Shown piece by piece: positions 7,526 to 16,049 of a stretch of 64,000 nucleotides of DNA. Location of the stretch: assembly GCA_900466605.1 (NCBI GenBank), contig UBMU01000042.1, forward strand, positions 26,658-90,657, in the 5' to 3' direction. Each line of letters opens with the position of its first letter. Position 1 is the stretch's first letter. A program made the translations under genes and the position numbers. The stretch comes from Hyphomicrobiales bacterium. GTDB taxonomy: Bacteria; Pseudomonadota; Alphaproteobacteria; Rhizobiales; Rhizobiaceae. Under the pieces are notes generated by a model that saw only the letters and a list, made by a program, of their open reading frames with translations, was not told the DNA's origin and made no database searches.

Positions 7526-9882
7526 CAGGCAGCCTCCCCTTCCTTTTCGGTATCCTCGACGATCTCCAGCCGGTCTTCAGTGCGCGATAGCCTGAGGACG
7601 ACAAACTCGGCCGGAATGACCGGTGCGACGCCAATTTCAAGGATGAACTCGCCGCGGTCGTAAGCCGCCGGATCAACGATCTGGCGTACATAAAATGCCT
7701 CGTCAGCGATGCGGCCCGCCAGCCGACGTTCATCCCATTCGGTTTCGAGAAAACCTTCGACCTGAGCGAAGACGGCGTCATAGAAGATGTTGTTCTGAGG
7801 CTCGAACACCGCCCATTGCATGCCCCGGTTCAACGCCCGCTTCAGCCGGATGATTAACCGACGGACGTTCAGAAACCGCCACTGCGGATCACTGGACAGG
7901 GTCCGAGCACCGTAAATGCGGATGCCACGCCCCAGGAAAGCGCGGATGCAGTTGATGCCCGCGGGGTTGAACCCTTCCTGCGCGGCTGCGTCGATCGAAC
8001 GCGCCACACTGGAGAGCCATTGCAATGGCAGATTGGCAGGGGCCGCCTGCGTTCCCCGGGCCGAATCTGTTCTCGCAATACATCCGGCTGCGTGCCCCGA
8101 CGGCGGTACTTCGCGGGGCTTGCCGTTCGGTAGCGTCAGCGGATCGGTCAATTCGATCCAGGGGAAATAGAGCGCGGCGTAGGAGCTGTCGAAACGCTGC
8201 CGCCAAGCCAGTGTGGCATCGGCATCATAGGGATCCGGCCGATCACGCCAGCGTGGCACATCAATCAGTGCGATGCGATCGCCACGCGTCTCGCAATGCG
8301 TAACGAGCGTCGATTGCATCGCCACAATGTCGTCCAACGAAAAAACCGGAGCCGCCTCGTTCATCGGCGGCGGGGAAACGGGAAGCGACGGCAAAGTCGG
8401 GCAGAGGCAGCATGGGTCGGGCTCCTCCTTGGGCGGAGGCGCTGTCATGAGAGGCGGCATCGCATCGATCATGATATCAGGCACCGCAAGGGTGGCCGGC
8501 TCGTCCACGGTCTCGAACACGCGAACACCCCGCCGCGTTTCCATCGAAGGGTTACCCACGATGGCGTCGGGCGTGAGCATGGCGATCCCGTCGCGCCCAC
8601 CAGAAAGGACACATAGGCCCTTCGACTGCAGGGGCAAAGTTGGATCCGGTTGCGCATAGTCCGACCCGCCCAGACGGGAAATACGGATAAGCTTCGATTG
8701 CTCGTTGACCGGCGAAGCATCGGGATGAGCAAGCGTTGGAAGGTCGAGTTCGCCAAATGCCTCGACGAGCTTTCCTTTCAGTCGCACTGCCAAAGATATG
8801 ACGTGGCGACGTACCAGGATCGGCTTGGTGCCATTGGCAGCCGCAACAAGATCGAATGGCAAGGCCAGGTCGGCATCCCAGAACAGCCGGCGCGCCTTCA
8901 CGTCGATGTCAGTAATGCGGCGGCGGACAAGGGGAGCGCCGACCTGAATGATCTCAACGATCGAACCCTTGGTAAATCCCGCGCTGGCATCGACCGAGAG
9001 CCAATGGGGTTTGTCTGGCTCCAGGCACGGGCGGGAACGGGATTCCAGACCACGCGAGTGACGTACGGAAACGACAAGGCTGTCGCCCCATTGGCCAGGG
9101 TTAATTGCTTCGATTGAGATGAGCGGTAAAGCATCCTCGTCATAAATCGTGCCGCTTGAAGCGCCGGCCCCGGCCGCAAAATCAATCGCCTTGGTCTGGT
9201 CGAAGGCCGGATCGAGCGCCGCGTTCCAGGCAATCTGATTTGCTGAAACGGACTGCACGAGGCGGGAGCAGCGATGTGAGGTAAAAAGTGTGAACGGCTG
9301 CGTGATGTCGACAAGGACATCCAATGGCTCACGCCAACGGATTTCGCTTGCGCCAGAGTTGATGAACACGGGTTGCGCAAAACATGGTCTCTTCCCGGGC
9401 TGGCGGATGGTCACCAAACGATGCGCGGCGAATCCGGCGGTGTCAGCAACAGTGGTCGAGTTCCTGTTTGCAGGTTGCGGGCCCGCAGCGGCGGTAGTGA
9501 TCGTTTGGTCGGCGACAACGAGCGCTCCGGGGAAAATTCCTGCTGCCGACACGACAAAGGAAGACGAATTGTCCGTTGGCTGAATGACCATCGGATCAAG
9601 ATCAAGGGCAGTACGCACTTCCTTGGCAGCCACGCGCACGACATGGCACCGTAGTCCGCCGTTCTCGAAGTAGGCGCGCACCGAATAGGCGAGGTAAGCG
9701 TTCGGCAGGAAATTGCCGAAGATATCGAGAAAGGCTGGCCAGCCGTCCAGTGCAACAGCCTTGTCGACCGGTCCCTTCTCGGCAATACCGACAAAGCCTG
9801 CAACGTCCATACGCACCGGGGCAAGCCCACCTTGCACACGCGGATGCTCGACATAGACGCCAGGTGCGTAATGGAGTGCCAT
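7525..9882 (-). CDS. Contractile sheath protein B, with a Pro/Cys-rich insertion
   Basis: The 785-residue sheath paralogue has the family N-terminus (YAPGVYVEHPRVQGG, then VAGFVGIAEKGP) and C-terminal core (NVRRLIIRLKRAL, QWAVFEPQN, GEFILEIGVAPVIPAEFVVLRL). It is much longer than PVC sheaths (roughly 350-480 residues, from memory). Between the middle and C-terminal domains, at about residues 475-510, is an insertion rich in proline with a CCLC cluster (PPLMTAPPPKEEPDPCCLC). I chose the ATG at 9882, with AGGTGGCC before it, over a GTG at 9888. It pairs with tube 2 and probably forms a baseplate-proximal sheath ring. Confidence 0.9.
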   Translation of the reverse strand: MALHYAPGVYVEHPRVQGGLAPVRMDVAGFVGIAEKGPVDKAVALDGWPAFLDIFGNFLPNAYLAYSVRAYFENGGLRCHVVRVAAKEVRTALDLDPMVIQPTDNSSSFVVSAAGIFPGALVVADQTITTAAAGPQPANRNSTTVADTAGFAAHRLVTIRQPGKRPCFAQPVFINSGASEIRWREPLDVLVDITQPFTLFTSHRCSRLVQSVSANQIAWNAALDPAFDQTKAIDFAAGAGASSGTIYDEDALPLISIEAINPGQWGDSLVVSVRHSRGLESRSRPCLEPDKPHWLSVDASAGFTKGSIVEIIQVGAPLVRRRITDIDVKARRLFWDADLALPFDLVAAANGTKPILVRRHVISLAVRLKGKLVEAFGELDLPTLAHPDASPVNEQSKLIRISRLGGSDYAQPDPTLPLQSKGLCVLSGGRDGIAMLTPDAIVGNPSMETRRGVRVFETVDEPATLAVPDIMIDAMPPLMTAPPPKEEPDPCCLCPTLPSLPVSPPPMNEAAPVFSLDDIVAMQSTLVTHCETRGDRIALIDVPRWRDRPDPYDADATLAWRQRFDSSYAALYFPWIELTDPLTLPNGKPREVPPSGHAAGCIARTDSARGTQAAPANLPLQWLSSVARSIDAAAQEGFNPAGINCIRAFLGRGIRIYGARTLSSDPQWRFLNVRRLIIRLKRALNRGMQWAVFEPQNNIFYDAVFAQVEGFLETEWDERRLAGRIADEAFYVRQIVDPAAYDRGEFILEIGVAPVIPAEFVVLRLSRTEDRLEIVEDTEKEGEAA

Positions 9883-9888
9883 GGCCAC

Positions 9889-10335
9889 CTACCCCGTAGC
9901 CGTCATTTCGACGCGGTCGACGGCGATTTCGATCATCTCGACAGCGATATCGTTTGAGGTAGCGTTAAAGCCCGGCCCCTCCCATTTGGTGATAAAGCCA
10001 TTCTTGAAGCTCCAGCGCAGCTTGTCGGTCTGCAGTTCATCGGTCAGGACGACTGCGCCGTCGCGCAACCTTGCACCGCCATTCAGCACCTCCTTGTACC
10101 AGTCGTAGAGCTGGCCATCGGTGGTGATCCCACGCTTCAGCTGAATGTTGGTGAACTTGCGCAGCCCGAACGTCTTGCGAACATGCAGGTTCTTCTCGTC
10201 ACCCTCCCGGTATTCGACCGGGTCGGTCTCAAATGTCAGGCCGCTGCATTCGCGGAACGCCGCGCCGGTCACGCCATCGATCTCGACGCGGAAATTGTAG
10301 CCGCGAAATGGATCGGGTCTTTCTCGCTCAGCCAT
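9889..10335 (-). CDS. Inner tube protein 1 (gp19-like, Pvc1-like)
   Basis: This 148-residue protein is a canonical tube subunit: RPDPFRGYNFRVEIDGVTGA, FRECSGLTFETDPVEYREGD near residues 27-46, and LKRGITTDGQLYDWYKEVLNG near 77-97. Length equals that of Pvc1/Afp1. AGGAGG stands six bases before the ATG. It follows sheath A immediately, and in the family it polymerises into the inner tube that is fired on contraction. Confidence 0.94.
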   Translation of the reverse strand: MAERERPDPFRGYNFRVEIDGVTGAAFRECSGLTFETDPVEYREGDEKNLHVRKTFGLRKFTNIQLKRGITTDGQLYDWYKEVLNGGARLRDGAVVLTDELQTDKLRWSFKNGFITKWEGPGFNATSNDIAVEMIEIAVDRVEMTATG

Positions 10336-10353
10336 GAGTGGCCTCCTGGGCTA

Positions 10354-12414
10354 TCACACCTCTTCGGTGAAGGAACCGCCGGCCCACTGGCCAATGCGGA
10401 TGATGACAAATTCGGCAGGTTTGACGGGGCATAGACCTATCTCCATAATCAGCCTGCCGTTATCGATGTCGTCCAAGCTCATCGTGTCGAAGCCGCAATT
10501 TATGTAGTAGGCATCCTCCTTCTTCTCTCCGAACAGGGCTCCTTCACGCCAAAGGCCCCCGAGGAAGGAATCGACGCTGTCCTTTAGTTTCGACCAAAGC
10601 CGCTGGTCGTTCGGCTCGAGCACTGCCCATTGCGTGCCGATCTCCAGCGAGCGCTCGATGAAAATGAAGAGCCGGCGAACAGATAGATATTTCCAGTCGC
10701 TTGCCGAGGTGATGCAGCGCGCACCGTAGATACGCAGACCCCGACCCTCGTTGCGGAAGTCACGGAAGACGTTGATATTATTGGGCTGCGGATTGAGGAC
10801 CTCGTGCTCACCCTTGGTCACGATGGCCTCGAGATCCAGGATGTTGCGGACTGTCTCGTTGCCAGGCGCCTTCCAGACACCGCGCTCATTGTCGACGCGG
10901 GCGCAGAGCCCGGCCATGTGACCGCTCGGGCCGATGGCGCGGCGGTTTCCTGCGGCATCACGCACGATAAGGCGCGGGTAGTAGATGGCAGCATATTTGC
11001 TGTCGAATTGCCGCCGCTGTGCCTGAATGTCGTTCAGGTTGGGCGGGTTTCCGCCGCCGACCAACGGATCGAGAAGTGCGACGCGGTATTTCAGTCGCTC
11101 ACATTGTTCGATGAGCGCCTCCTGGACCGCTTGGTCGCCCCAGCCAGGCACGGCGATGATGGAGATATCTTCCACCTCCTCCAGGGACTTGAGGCCGCTG
11201 CGCTTGCCGGGTCCAAGATCCTGCCCGATGACGTCGATAGCGGCCGGCGGCGCATCAACGCCGGGCGTCGTCACTGTCAGCGAAAGACCATTGGCACCGG
11301 AAGGGAAGAAGAAGGGGTTGGTGGTGGCCGGGAGCGTGTCGATATGGATCAGCCGCGAACGCGAATTCACCACATCGGTCACGAATTTACCCACGACGTT
11401 TTCCAGCGTCAGGCCACGATAACTTTCCTGCAGGGCATCATAGGCGACCGTGAGCGAAAACTCGCAGACAGTGAAGATCGTGCTGGTTGCGCCACCGACA
11501 GGATTGAGCGCATTCGCGGCCAGGACTGCTCCGTCTAGTTCCACTATGTTGCCACTGACTGAAACGACCTGGCGGAAGAGCTTTGCTGTTGCCCCGTTGC
11601 CGCGGTCAATCTCGACCCAGGCCTTCGGATAGAAACCTGAGGCAGATTTAAGCCGGATGCGATTGGCGCCGAGATTGGCATCGTATTCGCCGCGCGCCCC
11701 GTTCGTGTGCGCTCCCTGTACGACGATTTCGCTTCCCCACGCGCCGGCATCAGCGGCACTGAATAGAATGCTGGCCGGGAGCGGCGCGCCTTCGGTCGCC
11801 TGCGAATTGTTAAGACTGTTAATGCGGGTGATCACCGCGGTCGACCTCGCCATAAACGAAGCCTTACCGGCCGGCGTGATCGTGATGTTATTGTCCAGTG
11901 TCACCTCACCGGTTGCCCGGTTGATGCCGCCGGCCGCAACTTGCAGCACGTTCGAATCATAGGTGACGCCGTCTTCCACCATCTGCAGGCGGATTTCCTT
12001 GCCCTGTGCAAGGCCGCGCAGCGTTGCTGGCTTGATGATGTTTTGACCGACCAGCGCATCCGATCCAGCCGCCAGCCGCGTGATCATGCCGCCTGCTGTC
12101 TGCGAGGCCGCCTTGACGGCACCGGCACCGACGACACGCGAGACATAGAGCCGCCGTCCGCTATTGGCGAAAAAACCTTCCGCCGCCAGGAACAACTCCT
12201 CCTTGCCGAGGACCGCTGGATCTGAGGTGAGCAGAGGACGACCGAAGCTCTGTCGAAACTGCAGCATGTTCGTCACCAACACCGGCCTACCGGTTGTAGG
12301 ACCGCGGGTCGCGTAGCCGACCATGCCTGTCGTGCTTGTCGAGACGCCTTCAATGGATGGCGGCTTCAGGTCAACTTCCTCGAGGAAAACGCCGGGCGCT
12401 AGATACTCGGGCAT
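10354..12414 (-). CDS. Contractile sheath protein A
   Basis: The 686-residue protein has the tail-sheath N-terminus (YLAPGVFLEEVDLKPPSIEG, GMVGYATRGPT), a subtilisin-like mid domain (EVEDISIIAVPGW, YAAIYYPRLIV, GPSGHMAGLCARVD) and the C-terminal core (SVRRLFIFIERSLEIGTQWAV, NGRLIMEIGLCPVKPAEFVIIRI). The C-terminal beta strand is the handshake strand used in sheath polymerisation. AAAGGAGCCAGCCC precedes the ATG. It is probably the major sheath, paired with tube 1. The long size comes from inserted domains in residues about 110-330. Confidence 0.95.
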   Translation of the reverse strand: MPEYLAPGVFLEEVDLKPPSIEGVSTSTTGMVGYATRGPTTGRPVLVTNMLQFRQSFGRPLLTSDPAVLGKEELFLAAEGFFANSGRRLYVSRVVGAGAVKAASQTAGGMITRLAAGSDALVGQNIIKPATLRGLAQGKEIRLQMVEDGVTYDSNVLQVAAGGINRATGEVTLDNNITITPAGKASFMARSTAVITRINSLNNSQATEGAPLPASILFSAADAGAWGSEIVVQGAHTNGARGEYDANLGANRIRLKSASGFYPKAWVEIDRGNGATAKLFRQVVSVSGNIVELDGAVLAANALNPVGGATSTIFTVCEFSLTVAYDALQESYRGLTLENVVGKFVTDVVNSRSRLIHIDTLPATTNPFFFPSGANGLSLTVTTPGVDAPPAAIDVIGQDLGPGKRSGLKSLEEVEDISIIAVPGWGDQAVQEALIEQCERLKYRVALLDPLVGGGNPPNLNDIQAQRRQFDSKYAAIYYPRLIVRDAAGNRRAIGPSGHMAGLCARVDNERGVWKAPGNETVRNILDLEAIVTKGEHEVLNPQPNNINVFRDFRNEGRGLRIYGARCITSASDWKYLSVRRLFIFIERSLEIGTQWAVLEPNDQRLWSKLKDSVDSFLGGLWREGALFGEKKEDAYYINCGFDTMSLDDIDNGRLIMEIGLCPVKPAEFVIIRIGQWAGGSFTEEV

Positions 12415-12445
12415 GGGCTGGCTCCTTTAAAGGAGGTGGCGCGTG

Positions 12446-13534
12446 TCATGGTGCCATCCTCCAGTCGAGTGTGGATAAAGGCTCGCTCCACCGGATCGGC
12501 ACGGTTCGCGTAAGTGCATTGAAACCGGCGGCGGTAGCGCGAAGGACGGGTCTGCGCAGGCGACTAAGGCCCTGGATCAGGTAACGACCGCTGGCGTCAG
12601 AGACCACGCCCCGGCCGTGGAAGGCGGGCGGCTGGGCGGCGTCGGTGATGTCAAGGACGTCACCGACCGGCAGCGCATCGAGCACCAGCACGGCTTCGCC
12701 AGCATATGCCTGGCCGACAGGGCTTGCGCTAACTCCTGCGGGGGCGCCAAGCGTGAAGGGAGCTGCCGGATCGTCCACGCGCACACCGCGCGCGAGCGGC
12801 GCGGTCAGCGTCACCATGCCTGGCAGTGAAAGGTTTGCCGGGCTCGGAGATACCGACTGGATCTGAGCGAAATGTGCCCGGTGTTCCGGCCCGAACCGCA
12901 AAAGCTGGTTCGCAGCCAGGTCCTCCCGATTGTCCAGTAACATCTCATTAGCCCCGACGGGAGTTTCCTGCTTGACGGCCTTGATCGGGGCTGCGGAGGC
13001 TACGGGAGTGAGCGATCGGCCGCGCACGGAGGCGGTCGCGCCAAGCGACCGGGCCAAGGGAGAGGACAGCAGGATCGCAGTTTGCGGGTTAGTAAGGGTT
13101 GGGCCGACCAGTTCAATGCGGGTTCCTGAAACCGGAATGCCCGTGGCAAGCTCGATGACACGACCAGACAACCCAACCGGAAGGCGACGCAGAGCGGTGT
13201 CGATCATCTCCACCGGAAAAACCGGCGAAACAGGAACGTTGACGGTTAAGTCCAGATCATGAAAGCCGGAGGACACTATGCCGACATCCAGAGTGTAGGG
13301 GATAGTGTGGTCACTGAGAGCGACATCGGGATCGCCGGCCAAGGCGAAGTGCCCCACGTGACTGGACGCGCGCAAGAGAGGTTCGTTGACGGTGACCCTA
13401 AACGGCGCGGCAACCGGCAGCGGCTCGTCTGCGCAGTCATCAATTACCCCGCCAAATACCATCAGCTGCCAGATCGTAGAGCGCTCGTTGATTACATCGT
13501 AGACATGGCCGTTGCTAAGAACCTGTGCGTCCAT
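12446..13534 (-). CDS. Carboxypeptidase-regulatory-like domain protein of the injection system
   Basis: The 362-residue protein contains beta-sandwich segments of the carboxypeptidase regulatory type: GLSGRVIELATGIPVSGTRIEL near residues 118-139, and GRGVVSDASGRYLIQGLSRL near 310-330. No signal peptide or membrane segment is seen. It lies between the DUF4255 gene and sheath A. Proteins with such folds occur in eCIS loci, where surface display or attachment is plausible. The start ATG has GAGGGCGGGCC upstream. The specific role is not known to me. Confidence 0.75.
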   Translation of the reverse strand: MDAQVLSNGHVYDVINERSTIWQLMVFGGVIDDCADEPLPVAAPFRVTVNEPLLRASSHVGHFALAGDPDVALSDHTIPYTLDVGIVSSGFHDLDLTVNVPVSPVFPVEMIDTALRRLPVGLSGRVIELATGIPVSGTRIELVGPTLTNPQTAILLSSPLARSLGATASVRGRSLTPVASAAPIKAVKQETPVGANEMLLDNREDLAANQLLRFGPEHRAHFAQIQSVSPSPANLSLPGMVTLTAPLARGVRVDDPAAPFTLGAPAGVSASPVGQAYAGEAVLVLDALPVGDVLDITDAAQPPAFHGRGVVSDASGRYLIQGLSRLRRPVLRATAAGFNALTRTVPIRWSEPLSTLDWRMAP

Positions 13535-13543
13535 GGCCCGCCC

Positions 13544-14137
13544 TCACCGAACTGTTTCAATCGCGGTGTAGCGATCGGTCTTGACGAGGACGGGCGCGCC
13601 TTCAAGCACCTCGCGGCGCGAGGCGACCGGCACATATTGGACAACGTAGGTCGCGGAAAGTTCGTATGGCTCCTGCAGTGCGTGCCAGATGCGCGTCAAC
13701 TCCTCGAGCGTGTGGGGTTCCAGGTGCAGGGACAGGGAATGCAAGCCACTGTCGATCAACTGCGGCACTAAGAAATCAGCAGTGAGAAGCGCGTGGTCGT
13801 GCATGGCCTGCATCGCCAGCCCCAACAGACGCTGCTCTGTAAGGGTATCGCGCGCGAGAGGCGTAACAAGATAGGTAAGGTTGAGTGGTAGCGGCCGCTG
13901 CACGATGCCAGGCGCGATACGCACTGGTGGTGCGTTGACCAGGTCCTCTACGCGGCTGACCTGATAGAGCCAGAGTGAGACGACGCTCTGCTGCACACCG
14001 GCAAGACGGATTTCCTTTGGCGACCTGAGGTCGATCTGCGTGCCGGCGAATGGACCGACATCGGTAATCACGGAGCGCAACAGGTTCTGCAGGCTCTGGC
14101 TGACGAAACCGATCCCCGACGCGTCCGCCATCGTCAC
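13544..14137 (-). CDS. DUF4255 tube-terminator/cap protein (Pvc16-like)
   Basis: The 197-residue protein matches DUF4255: it opens with VSQSLQNLLRSVI, then QIDLRSPKEIR near residues 38-48, VVSLWLYQVSRVEDLVN, and LPLNLTYLVTPLA near 86-98. The family (Pvc16/Afp16) caps and sets the length of the tube and sheath. The start is GTG at 14137, overlapping the upstream TGA (GTGA); an ATG lies two codons in. A cap gene at the front of the operon is common in these clusters. Confidence 0.92.
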   Translation of the reverse strand: MTMADASGIGFVSQSLQNLLRSVITDVGPFAGTQIDLRSPKEIRLAGVQQSVVSLWLYQVSRVEDLVNAPPVRIAPGIVQRPLPLNLTYLVTPLARDTLTEQRLLGLAMQAMHDHALLTADFLVPQLIDSGLHSLSLHLEPHTLEELTRIWHALQEPYELSATYVVQYVPVASRREVLEGAPVLVKTDRYTAIETVR

Positions 14138-14670
14138 GCCTCCATGCCAAGTCGGCCCTGCGCCTGCAACAGTGCGGTGCGCATGGTGGCCGAAGACAGG
14201 GGACTGATGTCTTTCACATAGGGCTGCAGCCAGTGAACGAACGCCATGCCGTGATGCGGCGTAATTGCCAACACTCGCATTGTCGGCTGACTGATGAGCA
14301 ACCGCTCGAAGCGCGAGGGCGCATTGTCATGCTCCTCGTTGATCACGATCACCATGTCGGGGATCTCTTCCGTCACGCCGGCCTCGAGCGACACCTGGTC
14401 GGCCTTGCGCTCGACGATCTCGCATGAAGGATCGAGGGGCAGGATGCCCTTGACGATACCGCTCATGATGTCCGGTACGTCGTACATGAGGATGCGAACG
14501 GGTTTCACGCCAGTTGCCACTTCCAATTTGAGCCGTAGGCCCGCTTGAACATCTGACAAGAATAGGCGGCGATAGAACGCACTGTGAATGGATCGCAAGG
14601 TGCGTTCGATGGGCCGGTTCGATTGGTCCACCGGAGCCACGCTGAGACGGCTATGCATTCGGCAGGACAT
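14134..14670 (-). CDS. Degenerate receiver-domain protein opening the injection-system operon
   Basis: A 178-residue ORF whose C-terminal part reads like a response-regulator receiver: VKPVRILMYDVPDIMSG, DMVIVINEEHD and MRVLAITPHHGMAFVHWLQPYV. The position expected for the phospho-accepting Asp after the third strand is Ile, and no DNA-binding domain follows. It is coupled to the DUF4255 gene by a GTGA overlap. The start is uncertain: ATG at 14670 has no clear ribosome-binding site, while a GTG about 58 codons in (VKPVRIL) has GGAAG upstream and would give a protein close to a bare receiver domain. The role is unknown; a phosphorylation-independent regulatory or assembly function is inference. 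Confidence 0.6.
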   Translation of the reverse strand: MSCRMHSRLSVAPVDQSNRPIERTLRSIHSAFYRRLFLSDVQAGLRLKLEVATGVKPVRILMYDVPDIMSGIVKGILPLDPSCEIVERKADQVSLEAGVTEEIPDMVIVINEEHDNAPSRFERLLISQPTMRVLAITPHHGMAFVHWLQPYVKDISPLSSATMRTALLQAQGRLGMEA

Positions 14671-14732
14671 ATTGAGCCGCGATCTAGACCAAATGGGCTA
14701 TGGGAATTGGTGTACGACCGTTGAAAAGCGAC

Positions 14733-14763
14733 AACAAAAAACGCCCCGTTTGAGAACGGGGCG
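14733..14763 (-). terminator. Intrinsic terminator of the NarL-family regulator gene
   Basis: Read on the minus strand, a perfect 9-bp stem (CGCCCCGTT / AACGGGGCG) with a 4-base loop is followed by a run of T. It lies about 30 bases beyond the regulator stop. It separates that gene from the injection-system operon, which must therefore have its own promoter in the roughly 60 bases before 14670 or inside the first ORF. Confidence 0.9.
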
Positions 14764-14795
14764 TACGCGGCAATTCTGCAATGGATCTGGCTCGC

Positions 14796-15482
14796 CTAGA
14801 TCGGCACGTGGTCGCCATCCCCTGCCTGGGGTTGTCCGCTCATCAGTGCAGGGACTTGCGAGCGACGGCGCACGGAGAGTTTTTCCAGTATATTGTGAAC
14901 GTGGTTCTTCACTGTTGCTCCGCTGATGCCCAGTCCTCGTCCGATCTCCTTGTTCGAGAGGCCACGCTGCATGAGGCTAACAATCTCGCATTCACGAACC
15001 GTCAGCCGTCCCGCCAGTGGGTGCTGCGATGGCGTTGGGGCGGCACGCGCCACTTGTTCCAAAAGGAACGCCGCGAATTTCGGGGAGCAATAGAGTTCTC
15101 CACGCGACGCATGCAGAGCGGTCATGATGATGTCTTCGATCGTGCCGTCCCTCGGGATGTAGCCGCAAATACCTGCCTTGGCGCAGGCCACGATCTCTTC
15201 GTTGAGATCGGAGACCGCGAAAGCAACGACGCGAACTTCGGGTCGATGCTCGCGAATGCGACGGACGATACCAAGGCTGTCAGGCATGGAGAGGTCCATG
15301 ATTATGACATCCGTGTGAGCGAACTCACGCGTCGAGATTAGGTCGGGAGTTGGAGGACCAGCACCGGTCAGTTCAACCCGGCGGTCCTTTTCGAGCTGAC
15401 GTGAGAGACCTTCCCGGTAGAGAAGTACGTCACTGAGGACGAAGACTTTGACCTGACAATCAAGCACAGCGGGCGTTTTCAT
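14796..15482 (-). CDS. NarL/FixJ-type LuxR-family response regulator with an atypical receiver
   Basis: The 228-residue protein has an N-terminal receiver (VFVLSDVLLYREGL; phospho-acceptor in IIMDLSMPD) and a C-terminal LuxR helix-turn-helix (LTVRECEIVSLMQRGLSNKEIGRGLGISGATVKNHVHNIL). The acceptor Asp is present, but the acidic pair is SD instead of DD. The conserved Thr/Ser after strand 4 looks replaced (VVAFAVSD) and the Lys before strand 5 is Arg (GYIPRD). No histidine kinase is adjacent. I chose the ATG at 15482 with GAGAGA upstream over ATG 15497. It is a good candidate regulator of the injection system by position. Confidence 0.85.
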   Translation of the reverse strand: MKTPAVLDCQVKVFVLSDVLLYREGLSRQLEKDRRVELTGAGPPTPDLISTREFAHTDVIIMDLSMPDSLGIVRRIREHRPEVRVVAFAVSDLNEEIVACAKAGICGYIPRDGTIEDIIMTALHASRGELYCSPKFAAFLLEQVARAAPTPSQHPLAGRLTVRECEIVSLMQRGLSNKEIGRGLGISGATVKNHVHNILEKLSVRRRSQVPALMSGQPQAGDGDHVPI

Positions 15483-16041
15483 GAGAATCTCTCTCATTAA
15501 CTCTTTTGGGCGGATCGCTTTGCGCGCAAGCGGCTAAAAAGTTCCCCTCCCGCTCAACGAGCGGGATACCTGCGCTATTTTCAATCTGCCGTCGGATCTG
15601 CCCCCTTGGTCGCCCCTCCTGCGATACGGCATTTCCCAGCCCGCGCCGCACGCCGATAAAATGAAAAAGGAAAAACCAATTCGCCCGCGCCGCCGCAAAG
15701 TGCGACCGCCGGAGAAGGCACACTGCCACTTTCAACCATAAGATGCTACGAAGGCTTTCTACTTTACGTAAAGTACCCTTTGCGCGGGTTCCGATCAAGC
15801 AGCAATATGGGTTGTGTCGATAAGTAATCGTCCGCCAAACGGTCCACGCCCAATTTCCCCTCAGCTGACAGAAAGCACCTCCCGGATTAAGGTGATTGAA
15901 GCGCGCCATTGACGGACGGGCGGCGTGCGAAATTTGGCATGGCAGAGGCTGCCCCACACACGCGCGCCCCCACATATCGGTTCAACTGCACTTTGAGACA
16001 TTTCTAGGAGAACCCGAGCGCGCTCCAGCGCTTGCGCTACC
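15483..16041. other. Intergenic region upstream of the regulator
   Basis: About 560 bases without a convincing gene; an open frame here on the minus strand has no coding character or start signal. It holds a 16-bp palindrome (15760-15775) and, near the end of the ribulokinase gene, an inverted repeat. The promoter of the NarL-family regulator is expected here. Confidence 0.6.
15760..15775. promoter_or_regulatory. Perfect 16-bp palindrome, candidate operator
   Basis: TACTTTACGTAAAGTA is its own reverse complement. It lies about 280 bases upstream of the NarL-family regulator start in an otherwise unexplained gap. Symmetry and length fit a dimeric helix-turn-helix regulator. Which protein binds is not known. 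Confidence 0.45.
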
Positions 16042-16049
16042 CTAGAAAT
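16000..16049 (-). terminator. Inverted repeat at the end of the ribulokinase gene
   Basis: Arms ATTTCTAGG (16000-16008) and CCTAGAAAT (16041-16049) flank a GC-rich spacer that can pair further (AGCGC/GCGCT). One arm covers the TAG stop of the kinase gene. There is no T run, so it may be a factor-dependent end or an RNA-stabilising structure. Confidence 0.4.

Noticed and set aside
1..14670. Type VI secretion system or ordinary prophage as the explanation of the tail genes
   Set aside because: No TssJ/L/M, ClpV, capsid, portal or terminase genes are seen, and the gene order follows PVC/Afp clusters.
15460..15975. A 171-codon minus-strand open frame upstream of the NarL-type regulator
   Set aside because: Composition is unlike a protein, it overlaps the regulator start in another frame, and it has no start signal.
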